Part shown: positions 1 through 5,498 of the stretch, in pieces
Layout of the letters: each line of letters starts with the position of its first letter
How positions within the stretch are numbered: the first letter of the stretch is position 1
Source of the DNA: Micromonosporaceae bacterium
GTDB taxonomy: Bacteria > Actinomycetota > Actinomycetes > Mycobacteriales > Micromonosporaceae
Length of the DNA: 7,687 bases
Direction: 5' to 3'
Assembly (NCBI GenBank): GCA_019690055.1
Contig: JADGGF010000205.1
Span: forward strand, 1-7,687
Notes under the pieces: generated by a model
What the model saw: the letters and a program-made list of their open reading frames with translations, nothing else
What the model was told of the DNA's origin: nothing
The model's database searches: none
Made by a program: the position numbers and the translations under genes

Positions 1-881
1 GGGCGGGTGCGGGTGCGGACGGGAACGACGAGCGGGCCGTGCTCCCCGCGGGTGACCCGGACCCGGGCGCCGTAGTGCGCCATGAGCGTCTCCTCCGTCA
101 GCACCTCGTCCGGCGTACCGGTGGCGACGACCCGGCCACCGGCGAGCAGGACCAGTCGGTCGGCGTACTCGCCGGCGATCGACAGGTCGTGCATGGTCGA
201 GACCACGGTGAGCCGCTCAGTGCCCCGCAGCTCGTCGACCAAGTCGAGCACATCCTGCTGGTGCCCGATGTCGAGGGCCGAGGTGGGCTCGTCGAGCAGC
301 AGGATCTGTCCGTGGTCGGGCCCGCCGGCCGGGCCGGAGCGCACCCCCTGGGCCAGCGCCCGGGCCAGGAACGCCCGCTGGCGCTCGCCCCCGGACAACG
401 TCTCCAGTGGACGGTCGGCGAACGGCAGCAGGTCCAGCCGGGCCAGGACGCGTTCGACCACCTCGATGTCCACGGCGGACTCCCGGCCGAGGCTGCGGAT
501 GTACGGTGTCCGGCCCAGCAGGGCGTAGTCCAGCACCGCCATCCCGGGTGGGATCTCCGGGTTCTGCGGGACGATGGCGACGAGGCGGGCGCGTTCCCGG
601 CGGGAGAACTGGGCCAGCGGCACACCGTGCAGCCGGATCTGGCCGGTGAAGGTCACGAGACCGCCGATGGCCCGCAGCAGGGTCGACTTGCCGGCCCCGT
701 TGGGACCGATGATCGTCACCCATTCGCCGGCCGCCACGCTCACGCCCACGCCGCGCAGGACCGGCACGCCGTCCAGCGCCACCCGTACGTCCTGGACCTC
801 GACGGCGGGGACCTCGACCGCGGGGACCTCGACCGCCGGGTGGACGACTGCGGGGTCGACCGACCGGTGCGTACCGCTCAT
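1..881 (-). CDS. btuD: Vitamin B12 (cobalamin) ABC transporter ATP-binding protein, 3' end outside window
   Basis: This is the ATPase subunit that powers the BtuC permease at the inner face of the membrane. From the ATG at 881, 293 codons are visible and the stop lies beyond the left edge. All the ABC motifs are readable: Walker A GPNGAGKST (residues 59-67), Q-loop Q106, signature LSGGERQR (162-169), Walker B ILLLDEPTSALD (193-204) and switch histidine H231 in STMHD. The start overlaps the btuC stop as ATGA (878-881), indicating translational coupling. Residues 1-30 are a low-complexity extension with three PAVEV-like repeats; the ABC domain proper begins near residue 30. FecCD-associated ATPases (BtuD, FhuC, HmuV) cannot be told apart by these motifs alone. 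The B12 assignment is inferred from the upstream cobalamin riboswitch and the BtuF-like binding protein; an iron-chelate role is the alternative. Confidence 0.88.
   Translation of the reverse strand, partial: MSGTHRSVDPAVVHPAVEVPAVEVPAVEVQDVRVALDGVPVLRGVGVSVAAGEWVTIIGPNGAGKSTLLRAIGGLVTFTGQIRLHGVPLAQFSRRERARLVAIVPQNPEIPPGMAVLDYALLGRTPYIRSLGRESAVDIEVVERVLARLDLLPFADRPLETLSGGERQRAFLARALAQGVRSGPAGGPDHGQILLLDEPTSALDIGHQQDVLDLVDELRGTERLTVVSTMHDLSIAGEYADRLVLLAGGRVVATGTPDEVLTEETLMAHYGARVRVTRGEHGPLVVPVRTRTR
794..838 (-). repeat. Three tandem 15-bp units inside the btuD 5' end
   Basis: Three consecutive 15-bp units (794-808, 809-823, 824-838) share the core ggacctcgac and differ at only a few positions near their ends. 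Being in frame, they encode a repeated Val-Pro-Ala-Val-Glu motif at about residues 15-29 of BtuD, ahead of the nucleotide-binding domain. The 15-nt period preserves the reading frame, so copy-number change would lengthen or shorten the N-terminal tail by five residues without breaking the gene. No function is known to me for such a tail. Confidence 0.85.
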
Positions 882-1939
882 AGCCCCACCCGCTTCGCAG
901 TGCGCAGGACCAGGACGAAGAACGGCGCCCCCAGGAACGCGGTGATCACGCCGATCGGGAGCTCGCTGGGGGCCAGCACGGTCCGGGCGAGCAGATCCGA
1001 GACGACGAGGAACGCGCCGCCGAAGAGGAGCGACAGAGGCAGGATGATCCGGTAGCTGGTGCCGGCGATGAGCCGGATCACGTGGGGCACGATGATGCCG
1101 ACGAAGGCGATGAGCCCCGCGACCGAGACCGCGGCGGCGGTGCCGAGCGACGCGGCGACGAGCAGGATCACCCGGGACCGTTGGGGGTGCAGGCCGAGGC
1201 TGGCCGCCTCCTCGTCGCCGACGGAGAAGACGTCGAGCTCGCGCCGGTGGGCCAGCACCACGATCGCCGCGAGCAGTGCGTACGGCAGGGCCAGGCGGAC
1301 CTCGGCCCATCCCGCGGTGACCAGGCTGCCGAGGATGAACGAGTAGACCTCCCGGATGGTCTCGACGTTGCGTTGCAGGACGTACGTCTGGATCGCGGTG
1401 AGGAAGGCGACCACGGCCACCCCGGCGAGCAGCAGCGTCGTGGGGGTGCGGACCCGGGCCCCGGCGGCGCCGAGGCCGTAGGCCAGGAAGACCCCGAGCA
1501 GCGCACCGGCGAAGGCGAACGCGGGCACCAGTCCGCCCGGACCCGCCCCGCCGCCGCTGAGGTTGAGGGCGACGGCGACGGTGGCCCCGAGACCGGCCCC
1601 GGCCGCGACGCCGAGCAGGTACGGATCCGCCAGCGGGTTGCGGAACACGCCCTGGTAGCAGGCTCCGGCCAGGGCGAGCATGGCGCCGACGATCAGGCCC
1701 AGCACAACCCGGGGCAGCCGGAGCTGGGTGACGATGGCGGCCTCCTGTGTGGACAGTCCACTGGGGATGTCCACTCCGGGCAGCAGGTTCAGCACCTCGG
1801 CTGCCACTCCCAGCGGGTTCAGGGACACCGGCCCCAGAGCCAGGCCCAGCACGGTGGCGACCACGACCGCCCCGGCTCCGGCGGCGAAGGCGCCGGCCGT
1901 GAGCCGGGACGGTCGAAGGCGCTTGTCCTTGTGACGCAA
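878..1939 (-). CDS. btuC: Vitamin B12 ABC transporter permease, FecCD family
   Basis: The product is a 353-aa polytopic inner-membrane permease that as a dimer forms the substrate channel with BtuD. The sequence is dominated by hydrophobic alanine/leucine/valine segments compatible with the ten helices of the FecCD family, and the length is normal. Family landmarks are RLPR (74-77), the GACYQGVFRNPLADPYLLG stretch (92-110), the cytoplasmic segment around DEEAASLGL (242-250) that normally contacts the ATPase, and VGIIVPHVIRL (280-290). The start is a TTG at 1939-1937, only 5 nt after the btuF stop, with no clear Shine-Dalgarno sequence. Translation probably depends on coupling to btuF, and the exact start is less certain than the gene. 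The 3' end overlaps btuD by 4 nt. B12 specificity is inferred from the riboswitch and BtuF; other FecCD permeases carry siderophores or heme. Confidence 0.9.
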   Translation of the reverse strand: MRHKDKRLRPSRLTAGAFAAGAGAVVVATVLGLALGPVSLNPLGVAAEVLNLLPGVDIPSGLSTQEAAIVTQLRLPRVVLGLIVGAMLALAGACYQGVFRNPLADPYLLGVAAGAGLGATVAVALNLSGGGAGPGGLVPAFAFAGALLGVFLAYGLGAAGARVRTPTTLLLAGVAVVAFLTAIQTYVLQRNVETIREVYSFILGSLVTAGWAEVRLALPYALLAAIVVLAHRRELDVFSVGDEEAASLGLHPQRSRVILLVAASLGTAAAVSVAGLIAFVGIIVPHVIRLIAGTSYRIILPLSLLFGGAFLVVSDLLARTVLAPSELPIGVITAFLGAPFFVLVLRTAKRVGL

Positions 1940-1944
1940 CGGGA

Positions 1945-2859
1945 TCAGCGGGTGCCGAGGTGGGTGATGGCGTCCACGATGGTTCGTTGGAGATCAACGA
2001 TCCGGGGACCCCAGCGGGACGCCACGTCGGGGTCGAGGGCCACGATGGCCCCGGTTCGTACGGCCGTCAGGTCCGCCCAGCCCGGCCGGGCCGCGACCGT
2101 CTCCGGTGTCTCACCGCCTGGGTAGGCGTCGGCGAGGAAGATGAGGTCCGGGTCGGCGGCGAAGATTCGCTCCTCCGACAGCTGGGGGTACGGGTTGTCC
2201 GCGTTGCCCTCGTCGGCGATGTTCACCAGGCCGGCCGCGGTGAACAGGCTGCCGATGAACGACTGCGACGTGACCGTGAAGTAGGTGTTGTCGAGCTCGT
2301 AGAAGTAGGTGAGCGGCTCGTCGCGTTCGGGCAGGTCGGCCAGGAGCTTGGCCAGGTCGTCCTTCATCCGCGTGACCAGCGCCTGCGCCTCGGCCGCGTG
2401 GCCGGTGAGCGTGCCGAGCTCGGTGATCTGCCGGTACGTGTCGTCCATTGTGGAGGCGGCCGGGCCGACGTAGACCGGGATGTCCAGCTTACGCAGCGCA
2501 GCCACGATGCCGTTCGCATCGGTATCGAGCACCACGAGGTCCGGGTTGTACGTGACGACCGCCTCGGCATTGGGCGTGTAACCGGACAGGTCGGTCCGAG
2601 GGGCGTCCTCGGGGTACGTCGAGTACTCGTCGACCGCCACGACCTGGGAGCCGGCGTCGATGGCGAAGAGCATCTCGGTCAGGGACGGCGACAGCGAGAC
2701 GATGCGTTGCGGTTGGCGGTCGAGCGTGACGTCGCCCACCGTGACGGGAAAACCGTCCTGGGTGGCGGTCGGTTGGGGATCGTTCGGCGCGCCGCCACAG
2801 CCCGCCGTCGCCAGAGCAAAGGTGGCGATCGCGGCAAACGCCGCGACGAAGCGTCTCAT
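1945..2859 (-). CDS. btuF: Cobalamin-binding lipoprotein, BtuF-like periplasmic-binding family
   Basis: This 304-aa protein is the extracytoplasmic substrate receptor for the BtuCD transporter. It begins with a lipoprotein signal peptide: basic MRRF, a hydrophobic stretch, then TAGC with the lipidated cysteine at residue 21, so it should be tethered to the outer face of the membrane. The segment QRIVSLSPSLTEMLFAI (about 51-67) followed by VVAVDEYSTYPEDA is typical of BtuF/cobalamin-binding members of the PF01497 fold, and NPDLVVLDT is the usual second-strand motif. The ATG at 2859 is chosen because AGGAGG (2870-2865) lies 5 nt upstream and the signal peptide starts there. The open frame continues upstream to about 3015, but that stretch is riboswitch, not coding. 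It is the first gene of btuF-btuC-btuD. Substrate preference among corrinoids or cobinamide cannot be read from sequence. Confidence 0.92.
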   Translation of the reverse strand: MRRFVAAFAAIATFALATAGCGGAPNDPQPTATQDGFPVTVGDVTLDRQPQRIVSLSPSLTEMLFAIDAGSQVVAVDEYSTYPEDAPRTDLSGYTPNAEAVVTYNPDLVVLDTDANGIVAALRKLDIPVYVGPAASTMDDTYRQITELGTLTGHAAEAQALVTRMKDDLAKLLADLPERDEPLTYFYELDNTYFTVTSQSFIGSLFTAAGLVNIADEGNADNPYPQLSEERIFAADPDLIFLADAYPGGETPETVAARPGWADLTAVRTGAIVALDPDVASRWGPRIVDLQRTIVDAITHLGTR

Positions 2860-2864
2860 GTCGT

Positions 2865-2903
2865 CCTCCTGTCGGCCGAGGGTTGGGCATCGCCGACAGG
2901 AGG
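2865..2903 (-). promoter_or_regulatory. Riboswitch expression platform: RBS-sequestering hairpin with L13-type loop
   Basis: A perfect 12-bp inverted repeat, CCTCCTGTCGGC (2903-2892) and GCCGACAGGAGG (2876-2865), encloses a 15-nt loop. The 3' arm contains the btuF Shine-Dalgarno AGGAGG (2870-2865), so the folded hairpin hides the ribosome site. The loop contains GCCCA (2888-2884), complementary to TGGGC (3000-2996) at the tip of the aptamer hairpin. This is the arrangement of the L5-L13 kissing interaction known in cobalamin riboswitches. There is no U-tract after the hairpin, which argues for translational rather than intrinsic-terminator control. A second AGGAGG at 2944-2939 could pair with the 5' arm and act as the antisequestor. 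Confidence 0.88.
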
Positions 2904-2960
2904 CCACGGCGCCGTAAGCCGCCCGTCTGCGAGGCACTCCTCCTCGAGAGCGCTGGTTCG

Positions 2961-3064
2961 CGACTGGACCGCAGGCGACCTGGCTCGTTCCCCTCGCCCA
3001 TCGAGGGGACATCACAGTTGCGGGACAGCGCCGGGATCACACCGGCTTCGCTGCGGAACAGCCG
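2961..3064 (-). promoter_or_regulatory. Cobalamin (B12) riboswitch aptamer upstream of btuF
   Basis: On the minus strand the RNA runs from 3064 to 2961. The outer helix CGGCTG (3064-3059) pairs with CAGTCG (2966-2961, one G-U), and P3 CCGCAG (3056-3051) pairs with CTGCGG (2974-2969). Between them are the conserved GAAGCCGGTGTGATCCCGGC hairpin (P4-like) and GTCCCGCAACTGTGA (matching the family GGTCCCGCCACTGTGA pattern). Next comes a 7-bp hairpin, CCCCTCG (3008-3002) with CGAGGGG (2996-2990) and loop ATGGG. Last is the B12 box GAGCCAGGTCGCCTGC (2986-2971). Together these match the cobalamin riboswitch class, and the downstream genes are a B12-type importer. A promoter presumably lies in the 53 bp between the VOC stop and the aptamer; I see no convincing -10/-35 there, and readthrough from the VOC gene is possible. 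Confidence 0.93.
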
Positions 3065-3117
3065 TCTCGACGGTAACGGCTCGGCCCGCGTTCCGGCAAA
3101 CGGGGGTCGCGGCGCGC

Positions 3118-3492
3118 CTACGGGGCGGTGGACCGCTCCTGCATGAGGACGATGTGGTGACCATCGGGGTCGGCCAGGCCGGCCAGCCACAGCTCCGTCG
3201 GGCCGTCGCGGTGCACCACCTGCGGGTCGCCGACCGTCGCGCCCGCGTCGCGCAGGCGGGCCGCCTCGGCCTGGATGTCGTCCACCCGGAAGTAGAGCAC
3301 GCAGCGGCTGCGGAACTCCTCCGTCTCGGGCACGCCGAGGTAGAGCCGGACGTCACCGGCCTGGAAGAACGCCATCGACTGCCCGGGCACTGTGAACAGA
3401 TCGGCCAGGCCGAGGGTGTCCCGGTAGAAACGGACCGATCGGTCGACATCGGTGACACTGATGTGGACCTGGCCCAGCGCCCCGAGCGCCAT
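3118..3492 (-). CDS. VOC (glyoxalase/bleomycin-resistance fold) family protein
   Basis: This 124-aa protein has the length of a single-subunit vicinal-oxygen-chelate protein, which forms a dimer. The first half begins GQVHISVTDVDRSVRFYRDTLGL (7-29), a classic VOC opening with a possible metal ligand at H10. The second half contains VLYFRVDDIQAEAARLRDAGA (65-85) and ends with LADPDGHHIVLMQER (106-120), the usual DPDGH motif. The glutamate that commonly follows DPDGHxx as a metal ligand is leucine here (L116), so metal dependence is uncertain. The start is the ATG at 3492, with a GGAG Shine-Dalgarno about 8 nt upstream. It is divergent from a MarR regulator with 35 bp between starts, which suggests it is that regulator's target. 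The substrate is unknown; detoxification or binding of a small aromatic or electrophilic compound is possible. The 3' end lies 53 bp upstream of the riboswitch on the same strand. Confidence 0.88.
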   Translation of the reverse strand: MALGALGQVHISVTDVDRSVRFYRDTLGLADLFTVPGQSMAFFQAGDVRLYLGVPETEEFRSRCVLYFRVDDIQAEAARLRDAGATVGDPQVVHRDGPTELWLAGLADPDGHHIVLMQERSTAP

Positions 3493-3507
3493 GACCGCTA
3501 CTCCTTC

Positions 3508-3539
3508 ACTCTGGTAAAAGGTTAACCGTGGTTCAGAGT
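3508..3539. promoter_or_regulatory. Candidate MarR operator: 32-bp dyad between VOC gene and marR
   Basis: Outer arms ACTCTG (3508-3513) and CAGAGT (3534-3539) and a central perfect palindrome GGTTAACC (3520-3527) share the same centre of symmetry, at 3523.5. The site fills most of the 35-bp gap between the divergent starts and covers the marR GTG (3528). MarR dimers usually bind such dyads in divergent intergenic regions, so autorepression together with repression of the VOC gene is the likely logic. Binding is inferred, not shown. Confidence 0.6.
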
Positions 3540-3995
3540 AACGGCCTTCCGCCCTTGCCGCATGGCGTGCCGACCGATGCCCGCCACGAGACCGCCAACG
3601 CGCTGCACTCGGCGGCGCTGCGGCTCCTGCGGCGCGCTCGAGCAGCCGACGCCACCATGGATCTCGATGGCCCCCGGGCGTCCGCGTTGTCGGTCCTCGT
3701 CTTCGGCGGTTCGATGCCGATCGGCCGGCTCGCGGCGGTCGAGCAGGTCTCCGCGCCGGCGATCACGAAGACCGTCACCGCGCTGGAGGAGGCCGGGTTG
3801 GTGCAGCGTACGCGCTCGGATGAGGACCGGCGTGTCGTGCTGGTGGCGGCCACGGCGAAGGGCCGCGCGCGGCTGGAGCGGGGCCGGGCCGCCCGCGTCC
3901 GGGCCGTCGCCGACCTGCTGGCCGGACTCTCCGACGCCGACCTGCGCACCCTCCGCCGCGCCGTCATGTTGATCACCCGAGCCCTGAGCGCCTGA
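3528..3995 (+). CDS. MarR-family winged-helix transcriptional regulator
   Basis: This 155-aa protein has normal MarR length and layout: helices for dimerisation at both ends and a central winged helix-turn-helix. The segment PIGRLAAVEQVSAPAITKTV (64-83) forms helices 3 and 4, with the recognition helix at about 75-89. It is followed by AGLVQRTRSDEDRRVVLVAAT, containing the wing signature DEDRR (98-102) that is diagnostic of the family. The C-terminal helices contain LSDADLRTLRRAV. The start is a GTG at 3528, with AAAGG (3517-3521) 6 nt upstream; no better ATG exists nearby. Its ligand is unknown, and the divergent VOC gene is the most probable target. The 32-bp dyad over its own start codon implies autoregulation. 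Confidence 0.9.
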   Translation: MVQSNGLPPLPHGVPTDARHETANALHSAALRLLRRARAADATMDLDGPRASALSVLVFGGSMPIGRLAAVEQVSAPAITKTVTALEEAGLVQRTRSDEDRRVVLVAATAKGRARLERGRAARVRAVADLLAGLSDADLRTLRRAVMLITRALSA

Positions 3996-3996
3996 A

Positions 3997-4019
3997 CCAC
4001 CGGGCGCCGCCTCTGGTGG
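3997..4019 (+). terminator. Possible hairpin terminator of marR
   Basis: CCACC (3997-4001) pairs with GGTGG (4015-4019), extended by G-C and G-U pairs to about eight pairs around a 7-nt loop, starting 2 nt after the marR TGA. A second short stem, GCCCC (4023-4027) with GGGGC (4039-4043), follows. Neither has a U-tract, as is common for actinobacterial hairpin terminators, so the call rests on position and stem alone. The rest of the gap to 4221 has no gene I can support. Confidence 0.4.
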
Positions 4020-4152
4020 ATCGCCCCATGGGTCAGGCGGGGCTCGGCGTGGCTGGTGCACCGGCGACCTTTGCGGCGGATCGACTGGGTGCCGTTTTTA
4101 AGTCGACTTGCATTGCCCAGCCTGCTTTTAAAGTTAATGGTCAAACGCGTTA

Positions 4153-4182
4153 AAAGCCGTCTAGACCCTGGTAGTCGGCTTT
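4153..4182. repeat. Inverted repeat in AT-richer gap upstream of fic
   Basis: AAAGCCG (4153-4159) and CGGCTTT (4176-4182) form a perfect 7-bp stem. It is continued after a T-T mismatch by CTA/TAG, leaving an 8-nt loop. It sits in a patch (about 4090-4200) visibly richer in A/T than the rest of the window, which also contains the perfect palindrome AAGTCGACTT (4100-4109). On the minus strand the hairpin is followed by TTTT, so it could be a terminator in that direction, though no minus-strand gene reads into it. It may equally be a regulatory or boundary element of the fic locus. Confidence 0.45.
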
Positions 4183-4221
4183 GAGTTACAAGCGTGTGAG
4201 TCAGCCGTCTGGGAGGGGTAG

Positions 4222-5393
4222 GTGGACGTCGAAGCCCTGTCCTCGTCCCCTATTGGGCGTCTTGTCCGCATTGCCGGGAGAGACGCTCGCTACGGGGAGG
4301 ACTTCGAGGCCTGGGCTATCTGCCCGATCCCCTGCCGTCAGCCGTGGATCTCGGCGCGGACGCGTTCTTGGCGGTCGTTGACGCTACCGGCGCGCTGGCC
4401 CGTCTTGATCAAGCGTCTGCCCGTCTTCCAAACCTTCCGCGCTTCGTCCGACCGGCAGTTCGGCAGGAGGCCATCAGCACTTCGGCGCTGGAGGGGACCT
4501 ACGCGACGATGGACCAGCTCCTCGAGGTCGACATCCTAGAAGAGCAGCAGGTGTCTGCGGCCGTCGCCGAGGTCAACAACTACGTTCGGGCAACGGAGGT
4601 TGCGTTCGACTGGGTCCGGGAACGCCCCATTACCGTGGGTCTTCTTGCAGTCGCTCCACTCGATCCTCGTCCGAGGAACCCGGGCCGACACTGCCGACGC
4701 CGGTCGTGTTCGAACCACGCAGGTCTTTATCGGCGCGAGCGGCGTGCGGGTGAGCGAAGCCAGGTTTGTGCCGCCGCCCCCGGGCGACCAGTTAAGGGCC
4801 GACCTTCTCGCGTGGGCGGATTGGGTGGAGGCGACCGACCGCCTGCCGGCCCTCGTAAAGGTCGCGTTGGCGCACTTTCAGTTCGAAACATTGCATCCCT
4901 TTAATGATGGCAACGGCCGCCTCGGCCGCCTGGTTTGTGTATTGCAGATGGTCCGGAGGGGGAGCTTCGAGTTCCGATCCTGAGCCTGTCACCTTGGCTC
5001 GAGGCCCACCGCACGGAGTATCAGGAGCATCTGTTCAACGTTAGTGTCACAGGGGACTTCAATCCCTGGATTGAATTTCTCTGTCACGGAGTGTTGGTCC
5101 AGGCGCGTAGGGGAATTGAGAAGATCGACGCTCTCCACGACTGGCGGCAGGCGACGCTTGCCCGGCTCCGTGAGGAACGGATCAAGGGCGTCGCTGTGCA
5201 GATCGCCGAGGATCTGATCGGATACCCCATGATCACTCCAACTTTGGCGGCCAAGCGGTGCAGGGTGACCTATCCCGCCGCGAATACGGCCATCCGAGTG
5301 CTCACGGAGCACGCGATCCTCGAGGAACGGTCCGGCCGGCGGCATGGTCGTGTGTTCGCGGCGAACGAGGTAATCAGGATCATTAATAACTAG
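4222..5393 (+). pseudogene. Fic-family protein (AMP-transferase type) with C-terminal winged helix, broken by three frameshifts
   Basis: Fic proteins transfer AMP or related groups to target proteins. Reading from the GTG at 4222 (Shine-Dalgarno GGGAGGGG, 4211-4218) needs three frame changes: one base lost near 4316, one gained within 4641-4647, and one lost in the G5 run at 4958-4962. Joined, the pieces give about 390 residues, a normal length for this Fic class. The N-terminal part carries the inhibitory helix motif TSALEG (4479-4496), matching [S/T]xxxE[G/N], which marks self-inhibited class II Fic proteins. The catalytic motif HPFNDGNGRLGR (4894-4929) is complete, including the histidine. 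The tail (about 5185-5390) resembles a winged helix. Conserved motifs are intact and no extra in-frame stops appear, so decay is recent or the indels are sequence errors. Codon use is less GC-biased than in neighbouring genes, suggesting acquisition by transfer. Confidence 0.8.
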
Positions 5394-5400
5394 CCGTACG

Positions 5401-5469
5401 GTTTCGACAGGGTGGACGGTCATCGGCCACAGCTCTTCGGACATTGCGGGTGGGTATTGGCGTCGAAAC
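5401..5469. repeat. 8-bp inverted repeat in the gap between convergent fic and helicase genes
   Basis: GTTTCGAC (5401-5408) and GTCGAAAC (5462-5469) are perfect inverted copies separated by 53 nt, occupying nearly the whole 105-bp intergenic space between the fic stop and the helicase stop. A long-range stem could serve both convergent transcripts as a terminator, but the loop is large and the match may be chance. Confidence 0.3.
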
Positions 5470-5498
5470 TGCTGGCGCGATGCGCGACTGCGGGTGTG

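Noticed and set aside
1082..2125. Long plus-strand open frame of 347 codons opposite btuC
   Set aside because: It is Asp/Gly/Gln/Arg-rich antisense translation of the high-GC btuC gene with no recognisable domain; the minus-strand frame has clear FecCD motifs.
2860..3015. N-terminal extension of btuF to an upstream start at 3015
   Set aside because: The stretch is the riboswitch and its expression platform; the lipoprotein signal peptide and Shine-Dalgarno both place the start at 2859.
1960..3525. Long plus-strand open frame of 521 codons opposite btuF and the VOC gene
   Set aside because: It runs antisense through two recognised genes and the riboswitch, lacks a domain, and is explained by high-GC codon bias.
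4090..4200. tRNA or tRNA-derived attachment site next to fic
   Set aside because: The hairpin at 4153-4182 does not extend to a cloverleaf, and no T-loop or acceptor pairing could be found.
4181..4381. Small plus-strand frame that might be a Fic antitoxin
   Set aside because: It overlaps the fic start in another frame and has no antitoxin features; the fic product carries its own inhibitory helix, so a separate partner is not required.
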